Assembly: GCF_039872745.1 (NCBI RefSeq)
Contig: NZ_JBDPZD010000002.1
Coordinates: 248,001-312,000 of the forward strand
Source: Pelomonas paludis
Lineage (GTDB): Bacteria > Pseudomonadota > Gammaproteobacteria > Burkholderiales > Burkholderiaceae_C
Reading direction: 5' to 3'
Length of the DNA: 64,000 nucleotides
Shown here: piece by piece, positions 57,448 through 64,000 of the stretch
Layout of the letters: each line of letters begins with the position of its first letter
Numbering within the stretch: the first letter of the stretch is position 1
The notes under the pieces: generated by a model
What the model was told of the DNA's origin: nothing
Databases searched by the model: none
The model's input: the letters and a program-made list of their open reading frames with translations, nothing else
Program-made: the position numbers and the translations under genes

Positions 57448-60114
57448 ATGCGTGAAGGCACCGCCGCCCTGATCCACCGCGCCGACTACCAGCAGCCGGC
57501 CTACTGGATCCGCAAGGTCGAACTCACTTTCGACCTCGACCCCGCCAAGACCATCGTGGGCTCGAAGCTGCAGATCGAGCGCAACCACGCCGTGCCGCAC
57601 GGCCCGCTGCGCCTGCATGGCGAGGAGCTGAACCTGCTGCGCGTGCTGATCGACGGCAGCAGCGTGTCCTTCCGCCAGGAGGGCCACGAGCTGATCATCG
57701 AGAGCGCCCCGGACGCCGACTTCCTGCTGGAGATCCGCAGCACCTGTGCCCCCGAGAAGAACACGGCCCTCTCTGGCCTCTACACCTCGGGCGGCAGCTT
57801 CTTCACCCAGTGCGAGGCCGAGGGCTTCCGCCGCATCACCTACTTCCTGGACCGGCCCGACGTGATGGCGGTCTACACCGTGACCCTGCGCGCCGACGCC
57901 AAGAAGTACCCGGTGCTGCTGGCCAACGGCAATCTGCAGGCGACCGGCGAGCTCGACAACGGCCGCCACTTCGCCACCTGGCACGACCCCTTTCCCAAGC
58001 CCAGCTATCTGTTCGCCGTCGTCGCGGGCGACCTGGTCACGCGCGAGCAGCGCATCCGCACCCGCGCGGGCAAGGACCATCTGCTGCAGGTCTATGTGCG
58101 CCGGGGCGATCTGGAGAAGACCGAGCACGCGATGAACTCGCTGGTCGCCTCCATCGTCTGGGACGAGGCCCGCTTTGGCCTGCCGCTGGACCTGGAGCGC
58201 TTCATGGTCGTCGGCGTGTCCGACTTCAACATGGGCGCGATGGAGAACAAGGGCCTCAACATCTTCAACACCAGCGCCCTGCTCGCCTCACCCGCCACCG
58301 CCACCGACACCGATTTCGCTCGCATCGAGTCCATCGTCGCGCACGAGTACTTCCACAACTGGACCGGCAACCGCGTCACCTGCCGCGACTGGTTCCAGCT
58401 CTCGCTCAAGGAAGGCCTCACCGTCTTCCGCGACCAGGAGTTCTCGATGGACATGGCGGGCAGCCCCAGCGCCCGCGCCGTCTGCCGCATCCAGGATGTG
58501 CGCGCGCTGCGCGCCGTGCAGTTCCCCGAGGACAGCGGCGCCATGGCCCACCCCGTGCGGCCCGACAGCTACAGCGAGATCAACAACTTCTACACCGCCA
58601 CCGTCTACGAGAAGGGCTCCGAAGTCGTCCGCATGTACCAGACCCTGGTTGGCCGCAAGGGCTTCGAGGCGGGCATGAAGCTCTACTTCGAACGCCACGA
58701 CGGCCAGGCCGTGACCTGCGACGACTTCGCGGCCGCCATGGCCGACGCCAACCCCGGCTCGCCGCTCGCCTCGCGGCTCGACGCCTTCAAGCGCTGGTAC
58801 TCGCAGGCCGGCACACCACGCGTGACCGCCCTGGGCGAACACGACGCCGCCGCGCGCACCTACACGCTCAAGCTGCGCCAGCACACCCCCGCCACGCCCG
58901 GCCAGGCGGACAAGCTGCCGCAGGTGATCCCGGTCGTCATGGGCCTGCTGGACCGCCACGGCCAGGCCCTGGCGCTGGATGCCAGCGGCGCCACCGAGCG
59001 CACCCTGGTGCTGGAGCAGGCCGAGCAGTCCTTCGTGTTCGAGAACATCGAGCACGAGCCCGTGCCCTCGCTGCTGCGTGGATTCTCCGCGCCCGTGGTG
59101 CTGGACGATGGCCTGTCGGATGCCGCCCTGCTGGTGCTGCTGCGCCATGACAGCGACCCCTTCAACCGCTGGGAAGCCAGCCAGCGCCTGGCGCTGAACC
59201 GCATCCTGGCCGCTTTGCGCGCTGGCCAGCCGCTGGTGCTCTCAAGTGCCTTCATCGAGGCCATGCGCGCCGTGCTGCGCCACCCCGACCTCGACCCCGC
59301 GTTCAAGGAACTCGCCCTCACCCTGCCCGGCGAGGCCTATATCGCCGAGCAATTGGACGTGGTGGACCCGCAGGCCATCCACACCGCCGTGATGTCCGCG
59401 CAGACTCAGCTGGCCGCCGCGCTGCGCGACGACTGGATCGCCGCCTACGAGGCCAACCAGATCCAGGGCGGCTACACGCCCGACCCCGTCTCCTCCGGCA
59501 AGCGTGCACTGGCGAACCTGGCGCTGTCGATGCTGGTCCTGGATGCGCAGACCACGGGCGACACGGTCTGGCCCGGCAAGGCCTACCAACGCTTCAAGGA
59601 CGCGTCCAACATGACCGACCGCTTCGGCGCGCTGGCCGCCCTCGTCGCCGCCCAAGCCGAGCTGGCCGCGCCGGCGCTTGAGCGCTTCCACGCGCTCTTC
59701 AAGGACGACGCCCTGGTCATCGACAAATGGTTCAGCCTCCAGGCCCGCGCCCCGGAGGTGGACGGCAAGGTCTTTGCGCGCGCCAAGAGTCTGCTGCAGC
59801 ACCCCGACTTCACGCTCAAGAACCCCAACCGCGCTCGCAGCCTGCTGGCCTCGCTGCTGCTGTTCAACCCCGCGGCCTTCCACCGCACAGACGCCGCCGG
59901 CTATGTGCTCTGGGCCGAGCAGGTGCTGGCCATTGACGCCCTCAACCCGATGCTGGCCAGCCGCATCTCACGCGCGCTGGACCGCTGGAGCCAACTGGCC
60001 GAGCCCTACCGCAGCGCCGCCCGCGAAGCCGTGGCCCGCGTGGCCGCCAAGCCCGACCTCTCGCCCGATGTACGCGAGATCGTCGAGCGGGCACTGGCGT
60101 CCGGGGAGGCCTGA
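57448..60114 (+). CDS. pepN: Aminopeptidase N (M1 family)
   Basis: PepN is a cytosolic zinc aminopeptidase of broad specificity, here 888 residues. It shows the exopeptidase motif GAMEN (263-267), the zinc site HEYFH (299-303) with Glu322 as third ligand (SLKEGLTVFRDQ), and the long C-terminal helical domain of gamma-proteobacterial-type PepN. The catalytic Tyr lies in the FYTATVYEKGSE segment. A weak purine-rich site precedes the ATG. Confidence 0.97.
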   Translation: MREGTAALIHRADYQQPAYWIRKVELTFDLDPAKTIVGSKLQIERNHAVPHGPLRLHGEELNLLRVLIDGSSVSFRQEGHELIIESAPDADFLLEIRSTCAPEKNTALSGLYTSGGSFFTQCEAEGFRRITYFLDRPDVMAVYTVTLRADAKKYPVLLANGNLQATGELDNGRHFATWHDPFPKPSYLFAVVAGDLVTREQRIRTRAGKDHLLQVYVRRGDLEKTEHAMNSLVASIVWDEARFGLPLDLERFMVVGVSDFNMGAMENKGLNIFNTSALLASPATATDTDFARIESIVAHEYFHNWTGNRVTCRDWFQLSLKEGLTVFRDQEFSMDMAGSPSARAVCRIQDVRALRAVQFPEDSGAMAHPVRPDSYSEINNFYTATVYEKGSEVVRMYQTLVGRKGFEAGMKLYFERHDGQAVTCDDFAAAMADANPGSPLASRLDAFKRWYSQAGTPRVTALGEHDAAARTYTLKLRQHTPATPGQADKLPQVIPVVMGLLDRHGQALALDASGATERTLVLEQAEQSFVFENIEHEPVPSLLRGFSAPVVLDDGLSDAALLVLLRHDSDPFNRWEASQRLALNRILAALRAGQPLVLSSAFIEAMRAVLRHPDLDPAFKELALTLPGEAYIAEQLDVVDPQAIHTAVMSAQTQLAAALRDDWIAAYEANQIQGGYTPDPVSSGKRALANLALSMLVLDAQTTGDTVWPGKAYQRFKDASNMTDRFGALAALVAAQAELAAPALERFHALFKDDALVIDKWFSLQARAPEVDGKVFARAKSLLQHPDFTLKNPNRARSLLASLLLFNPAAFHRTDAAGYVLWAEQVLAIDALNPMLASRISRALDRWSQLAEPYRSAAREAVARVAAKPDLSPDVREIVERALASGEA

Positions 60115-60125
60115 GGCGTTTTACT

Positions 60126-60141
60126 TCTATAATCGCGGGCT
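60126..60141 (+). promoter_or_regulatory. tRNA-Thr promoter (-10 plus GC-rich discriminator)
   Basis: TATAAT at 60128-60133 is followed by CGCGGGC; these 16 bases are identical to the tRNA-Lys promoter at 6016-6031. No good -35 hexamer is seen 16-18 nt upstream. The tRNA begins about 16 nt after the end of this block. Confidence 0.75.
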
Positions 60142-60156
60142 CACGTCAAGTGCGTG

Positions 60157-60232
60157 GCCGGCATAGCTCAGTTGGTAGAGCAGCGCATTCGTAATGCGAA
60201 GGTCGGGGGTTCGACTCCTCTTGCCGGCACCA
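60157..60232 (+). tRNA. tRNA-Thr (CGT)
   Basis: This 76-nt cloverleaf has GCCGGCA paired with TGCCGGC, the D-arm AGCTCAGTTGGTAGAG, the anticodon loop TTCGTAA (anticodon CGT), the T-arm GGGTTCGACTC, and encoded CCA. The anticodon arm matches that of the Escherichia coli threonine isoacceptor for ACG. Confidence 0.96.
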
Positions 60233-60239
60233 GGCTTCT

Positions 60240-60279
60240 AAAAGGCGGTTGGGTTCATTTCCAATCGCCTTTTTTCTTG
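60240..60279 (+). terminator. Intrinsic terminator after tRNA-Thr
   Basis: A 13-pair stem (60240-60252 with 60261-60273, one wobble) has an 8-nt loop and a run of T residues (TTTTTTCTTG), starting 8 nt after the tRNA. It is the best intrinsic terminator in the window. Confidence 0.92.
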
Positions 60280-60391
60280 ACGCGACCAGCGGTGCCAGCG
60301 CTGTCAACGGCTCCGCGATTGCATGGCCAAACGTCGCGCAACTTTTGCCAAGTTGATCTCCGAGACATTTCACGAGGCTCCGGATCCCAGC

Positions 60392-61108
60392 ATGGACACT
60401 CCCCTTCGCCGCCGTCCCCGCAGCCTGGCGCTGGAACTTGTGGAAGCGCTGGCCGAGCGCATCCGGCGCGGCGACTGGGCGCCCGGCGACCGCCTGCCCA
60501 CCGAGGCCTCGGTGATGAGCGAGTTCGGCGTCAGCCGCACCGTCGTGCGCGAGGCGATTTCCAAGCTGCAGGCCTCGGGTCTGGTCGAGACACGCCATGG
60601 CGTCGGCACCTTCGTGCTGGACAGCCTGGCTGGCGCGTCGTTCAAGCTCAGCGCCGACCAGCTCGGCACCCTGCAGGACGTGATCGCCGTGCTGGAGCTG
60701 CGCATCGGCCTCGAAACCGAAGCCGCCGCGCTGGCTGCGCTGCGTCGCTCCGACGCCAACCTGGCCACCATGCGCCAGGCGCTGGACGCGATTGCCGCCA
60801 CGCTGCAGACCGGCGAGAACGCCGTGGCCTCGGACTTCCAGTTCCACTCCGAGATCGCCCGAGCGACGCAGAACGCGCATTTCTACGACCTGATGCTGAC
60901 GCTGGGCAGCCAGATCATTCCCCGCGCCCGCCTGTCGGTGGACGCCGCCGAACGCGCCAGCGAGCTGGCCTACTTGCGCCGCGTGCAGGCAGAGCACGAA
61001 AGCATCTACGACGCCATCGCCGCCGGCGATGCCGAAGCGGCCCGTGCAGCCATGCGCATGCACCTGAGCAACAGCCGCGAACGCCGCCGCCGCTCGCAGA
61101 CCAGCTGA
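60392..61108 (+). CDS. FadR-subfamily GntR regulator of the glucarate cluster
   Basis: This regulator has 238 residues from the ATG at 60392; an ATG at 60323 would add 23. An N-terminal winged helix (RRGDWAPGDRLPTEASVMSE, then GVSRTVVREAISKLQASGLV) is followed by an FCD effector domain (about 95-230) with the Asp/His metal-site residues (DFQFHSEIA, EHESIYDAI, MRMHL). The position just before kdgD and gudD suggests it represses them and is released by glucarate or a pathway intermediate. A matching inverted repeat lies in the kdgD promoter. Confidence 0.85.
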   Translation: MDTPLRRRPRSLALELVEALAERIRRGDWAPGDRLPTEASVMSEFGVSRTVVREAISKLQASGLVETRHGVGTFVLDSLAGASFKLSADQLGTLQDVIAVLELRIGLETEAAALAALRRSDANLATMRQALDAIAATLQTGENAVASDFQFHSEIARATQNAHFYDLMLTLGSQIIPRARLSVDAAERASELAYLRRVQAEHESIYDAIAAGDAEAARAAMRMHLSNSRERRRRSQTS

Positions 61109-61225
61109 GCCGGGCCTCCCCACGACAGGGGCCAAAATCCGCACTGCCGGCGCCTTCTGGCTGGCATCTGTCGCGGCACCGAGTGGGCTTAGCGTGTCGG
61201 ATTGGGCAGATCCCGACCGACTGAC

Positions 61226-61264
61226 TTGCGATTGCGCTCCGGTGGTTGTACGATGACATACAAC
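61226..61264 (+). promoter_or_regulatory. kdgD promoter with overlapping inverted-repeat operator
   Basis: TTGCGA (61226-61231), a 17-nt spacer and TACGAT (61249-61254) form a good sigma-70 promoter. GTTGTA-N8-TACAAC (61245-61264) is a perfect 6-bp inverted repeat covering the -10 box and expected start site. A repressor bound there would block transcription, which fits the FadR-type gene just upstream. Confidence 0.65.
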
Positions 61265-61321
61265 AAATTCATCCGTCCGCGCCCCCGGCCGGTCTCCTTC
61301 GCTGTTCTTTCAAGCACCACG

Positions 61322-62233
61322 ATGTCGCCCCAAGAGCTCAAGCAAGTCCTCAAGTCTGGTCTTCTGTCCTTCCCTCTCACGGATTTCGATGCCGAACTGA
61401 ATTTCGCGCCCAAGGCCTACGCCGACCGTCTGGAGTGGCTGCAGCCCTATGGCGCCACGGCGCTGTTCGCGGCTGGTGGCACGGGTGAGTTCTTCTCGCT
61501 GGAGCCGGCCGAGTTCAGCCGTGTGATCCAGGTGGCCCTGGACACCTGCCGGGGCCGCACGCCCATCCTGGCCGGCGCGGGTGGCGGCACGCGGCTCGCC
61601 ATCCAGTACGCGCAAGAGGCCGAGCGCCTCGGCGCGCAGGGCTTGCTGCTGCTGCCCCACTACCTGACCGAGGCGAGCCAGCAAGGCCTGATCGCCCACG
61701 TCGAGGCCGTGTGCAAGAGCGTCAAGATCGGCGTCGTCGTCTACAACCGCGGCCAGTGCCGCCTGACACCGCAAAGCCTGCAGGTGCTGGCCGACCGCTG
61801 CCCCAACCTCATCGGCTTCAAGGACGGCCTCGGAGACATCGAGAAGTTCGTGTCCATCCGCCAGACCCTGGGCGAGCGCTTTGCCTACCTGGGCGGCCTG
61901 CCCACGGCCGAGCTCTTTGCTGGCGCCTACAAGGCCATGGGCTGCCCGGTCTACTCGTCCGCCGTCTTCAACTTCATCCCGCGCACGGCGATGGACTTCT
62001 ACCGTGCGCACGCAGCCGGCGACACCGAAACCTGCGACGCCCTGATCCGCGACTTCTTCCTGCCCTACATCGCCCTGCGCAACAAGGGCGAGGGCTATGC
62101 CGTCTCGATCGTGAAGGCTGGCGCGACGCTGGCTGGCCACAGCGCCGGCCCGGTGCGCCCGCCGCTGTCGGACCTGCTGCCTGCAGAGGTTGAACAGTTG
62201 GGCGCGCTGATGGCCAAGCTCGGCCCGCAGTAA
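61322..62233 (+). CDS. kdgD: 5-dehydro-4-deoxyglucarate dehydratase
   Basis: KdgD is a DHDPS-family enzyme that dehydrates and decarboxylates 5-dehydro-4-deoxyglucarate to 2-oxoglutarate semialdehyde. The 303 residues start with the family-typical MSPQELKQVLKSGLLSFPLT. The Schiff-base Lys167 is in LIGFKDGLGDIEKF, with Tyr141 (VVVYNRGQC) as catalytic partner and FAAGGTGEFFSL at the substrate site. Start ATG 61322; no strong ribosome site. It is the first structural gene after the promoter/operator and lies 99 bp before gudD. Confidence 0.95.
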   Translation: MSPQELKQVLKSGLLSFPLTDFDAELNFAPKAYADRLEWLQPYGATALFAAGGTGEFFSLEPAEFSRVIQVALDTCRGRTPILAGAGGGTRLAIQYAQEAERLGAQGLLLLPHYLTEASQQGLIAHVEAVCKSVKIGVVVYNRGQCRLTPQSLQVLADRCPNLIGFKDGLGDIEKFVSIRQTLGERFAYLGGLPTAELFAGAYKAMGCPVYSSAVFNFIPRTAMDFYRAHAAGDTETCDALIRDFFLPYIALRNKGEGYAVSIVKAGATLAGHSAGPVRPPLSDLLPAEVEQLGALMAKLGPQ

Positions 62234-62255
62234 TCGGCCAACGGGCGTGGCCGCC

Positions 62256-62273
62256 GGGTGCGGCGCCGCACCC
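62256..62273 (+). other. Perfect 18-bp palindrome between kdgD and gudD
   Basis: GGGTGCGGC-GCCGCACCC has no spacer and is followed by accctttcttc. As RNA it would form a strong hairpin after kdgD, with a modest U-rich tail. It could attenuate read-through into gudD, or be a DNA-binding site. Confidence 0.6.
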
Positions 62274-62332
62274 ACCCTTTCTTCGGCGGCCGCTGCCCCC
62301 TTTTGGTTTCGGCCGCTTGGACTCGTTTCCGA

Positions 62333-63667
62333 ATGGCAAGCCACACCACCCCCGTCGTCACCGGCTACCGCGTCGTCCCCGTCGCGGGCCGGGACAGCAT
62401 GCTGCTCAACCTCAGCGGCGCGCATGCCCCCTTCTTCACTCGCAACCTGCTGATCCTGACCGACAGCGCCGGGCACACCGGCGTTGGCGAAGTGCCTGGC
62501 GGCGAGAGCATCCGCCAGACGCTGGAGGACGCGCAATCGCTGGTGCTGGGCCAATCGCTCGGCGCCCTGCAGGGCCTGCTACGCCAGGTGCAGCAGCGCT
62601 TTGCCGACCGCGACGCCAGCGGCCGCGGCCTGCAGACCTTTGACCTGCGCACCACCATCCACGTGGTCACTGCGCTGGAAACCGCCCTGCTCGACCTGCT
62701 GGGCCAGCACCTCGGCCAGCCCGTGGCCGCGCTGCTGGGCGAGGGCCAGCAGCGTGATGCCGTCGAGATGCTGGGCTATCTGTTCTTCATCGGCGACCGC
62801 GAGCAGACGCCGCTGCCCTACGACAGCGCGCCCGATGCCAGCGACGCCTGGCTGCGCCTGCGCCACGAGAAAGCGCTGACCCCCGACGCCATCGTGCGCC
62901 TGGCCGAGGCCGCGCAGGCCCGCTACGGCTTCAACGACTTCAAGCTCAAGGGCGGCGTGCTGCAGGGCGAGGCCGAGGTTGAGGCCGTGACCGCGCTGCA
63001 CGAGCGCTTCCCCGAGGCGCGCGTCACGCTCGACCCCAATGGCGGCTGGCTGCTGAAAGACGCGGTGCGACTGATGCGCGACCTGCGCGGCGTCGTCGCC
63101 TACGCCGAGGACCCCTGCGGCGCCGAAGACGGCTTCAGCGGCCGCGAGGTGATGGCCGAGTTCCGCCGCGCCACCGGCCTGCCCACGGCCACCAACATGA
63201 TCGCTACAGACTGGCGCCAGCTCACTCATGCGCTGTCGCTGCAGAGCGTGGACATCCCCCTGGCCGACCCGCACTTCTGGACCCTGGCCGGCAGCGTGCG
63301 CGTGGCCCAGACCTGCCGCGACTGGGGCCTGACCTGGGGCAGTCACTCCAACAACCACTTCGACATCTCTCTGGCCATGTTCACCCACGTGGCCGCCGCT
63401 GCGCCCGGCCGCGTCACGGCCATCGACACGCACTGGATCTGGCAGGACGGCCAGTCCCTGACGCTCGACCCACTACAGATCGTGGGCGGCCACGTCCAGG
63501 TCCCGCAAAAGCCCGGGCTCGGCATCGAGCTCGACATGGCGGCCGTCGAGCGCGCGCATGCGCTCTACCGCCAGCACGGCCTGGGCGCCCGCGATGACGC
63601 AGCCGCCATGCAATACCTGATCCCCGGCTGGACCTTCAACCCCAAGCGGCCCGCGTTGGTCCGCTGA
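62333..63667 (+). CDS. gudD: Glucarate dehydratase
   Basis: GudD is an enolase-superfamily enzyme that dehydrates D-glucarate to 5-dehydro-4-deoxyglucarate. The 444 residues have the catalytic KxK (Lys204, Lys206 in DFKLKGG), metal ligands Asp234, Glu265 and Asn288 (LDPNGGW, CGAEDGF, TNMIATDW), and the general base His338 (GSHSNNHFD). These agree with the known Escherichia coli residues offset by one. The ATG at 62333 gives the proper length. The ALDH gene follows after 16 nt. Confidence 0.96.
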   Translation: MASHTTPVVTGYRVVPVAGRDSMLLNLSGAHAPFFTRNLLILTDSAGHTGVGEVPGGESIRQTLEDAQSLVLGQSLGALQGLLRQVQQRFADRDASGRGLQTFDLRTTIHVVTALETALLDLLGQHLGQPVAALLGEGQQRDAVEMLGYLFFIGDREQTPLPYDSAPDASDAWLRLRHEKALTPDAIVRLAEAAQARYGFNDFKLKGGVLQGEAEVEAVTALHERFPEARVTLDPNGGWLLKDAVRLMRDLRGVVAYAEDPCGAEDGFSGREVMAEFRRATGLPTATNMIATDWRQLTHALSLQSVDIPLADPHFWTLAGSVRVAQTCRDWGLTWGSHSNNHFDISLAMFTHVAAAAPGRVTAIDTHWIWQDGQSLTLDPLQIVGGHVQVPQKPGLGIELDMAAVERAHALYRQHGLGARDDAAAMQYLIPGWTFNPKRPALVR

Positions 63668-63683
63668 AGCTTTCCCAACACAC

Positions 63684-64000
63684 ATGTTCAAGAACCTCAT
63701 CAACGGCGAATGGCTGGACGGCGCTTCCGTCTCGCGCAACATCAACCCCTCGGACACGCGCGACCTGATCGGCGAGTACGCCCAGGCCAACCGCGCCCAG
63801 ACCGAGACCGCCATCGCGGCCGCACACGCGGCCTTCCCGGCCTGGAGCCTCTCCACCCCGCAGCAGCGCTTCGACATCCTCGACACCGTCGGCAGCGAGA
63901 TCCTGGCCCGCAGGGCTGAGCTGGGCGACATGCTGGCCCGCGAAGAGGGCAAGACCCTGCCCGAGGCCGTGGGCGAGGTCGTCCGCGCCGGCAACATCTT
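63684..64000 (+). CDS. Aldehyde dehydrogenase, probable 2-oxoglutarate semialdehyde dehydrogenase (3' end outside window)
   Basis: The first 105 residues are visible. MFKNLINGEWLDG and FPAWSLSTPQQRFDILD are standard for the N-terminus of NAD(P)-dependent aldehyde dehydrogenases, as is LAREEGKTLPEAVGEVVRAG. The catalytic Cys and Glu lie beyond the window. Placement 16 nt after gudD, with kdgD before it, makes oxidation of 2-oxoglutarate semialdehyde to 2-oxoglutarate the likely role, which completes the pathway. Confidence 0.88.
   Translation, partial: MFKNLINGEWLDGASVSRNINPSDTRDLIGEYAQANRAQTETAIAAAHAAFPAWSLSTPQQRFDILDTVGSEILARRAELGDMLAREEGKTLPEAVGEVVRAGNI

Noticed and set aside
60154..61224. 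A 356-codon frame starting at tRNA-Thr and running over the GntR gene
   Set aside because: It starts by translating the tRNA and continues out of frame with a clear regulator gene.
1..64000. Prophage, transposon, integron, CRISPR or defence island
   Set aside because: No integrase, transposase, cas gene, repeat-spacer array or restriction gene was found, and gene style is even throughout.

Overview
The window is a 64 kb stretch of GC-rich bacterial chromosome with dense, ordinary gene packing. I see no phage, plasmid, insertion sequence or CRISPR array. Gene content and order (hemC-hemD-hemX-hemY beside ppc, lysA divergent from a LysR gene, tolB-pal-cpoB-tcdA, many GTG starts, a PEP-CTERM protein, several chemoreceptors) point to a betaproteobacterium of order Burkholderiales, probably near the Rubrivivax/Roseateles/Leptothrix group. 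The placement is inferred from protein style, not from an alignment.

Layout. 1-6.0 kb: the 3' end of a LysR regulator, a chemoreceptor, then tolB-pal-cpoB-tcdA. 6.0-9.1 kb: two tRNA-Lys genes and a two-subunit molybdenum oxidoreductase. 9.1-17.3 kb (minus strand): a Gfo/Idh/MocA oxidoreductase, polA, tRNA-Arg and the hemCDXY operon. 17.4-25.2 kb: ppc, a LytS/LytTR-type two-component operon ending in an unknown membrane protein, and argH. 25.2-29.3 kb (minus): a PEP-CTERM lectin-like protein, then a cocE-like / MoaD-ThiS-like / BNR-propeller operon. 29.4-38.2 kb: rarD, ahpF and ahpC, a degenerate HD-GYP protein, a second chemoreceptor, lysA and its LysR regulator. 38.2-45 kb: exported proteins (sugar-dehydrogenase-like lipoprotein, Sel1 protein, DUF1501/DUF1800 pair) and ybaK. 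45-50.4 kb: a DUF2975/HTH pair, three unknown envelope proteins (two are tandem paralogues), cheW and a third chemoreceptor. 50.4-60.1 kb: acyl-CoA synthetase, GNAT, alpha/beta hydrolase, DUF4212 protein, S9 oligopeptidase, prfB with its programmed frameshift, and pepN. 60.1-64 kb: tRNA-Thr and a D-glucarate catabolic cluster (FadR-type regulator, kdgD, gudD and the start of a semialdehyde dehydrogenase gene).

How the genes work together. The last cluster converts D-glucarate through 5-dehydro-4-deoxyglucarate and 2-oxoglutarate semialdehyde to 2-oxoglutarate, with a promoter/operator visible upstream of kdgD. The hem genes make uroporphyrinogen III. ahpC/ahpF form a peroxide-reducing pair. 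tolB/pal/cpoB belong to the outer-membrane constriction machinery.

The most interesting observations are these. (i) Two 81-bp palindromic repeats lie in intercistronic spacers, and all six of their differences either compensate in a stem or fall in unpaired positions. (ii) An operon joins a small GG-ending MoaD/ThiS-like protein to a six-Asp-box cytoplasmic propeller and an exported alpha/beta hydrolase. (iii) A two-component operon carries a translationally coupled membrane protein of unknown function. (iv) The HD-GYP protein lacks its HD motif. (v) Two unknown exported paralogues sit in tandem behind a proline-rich membrane protein.
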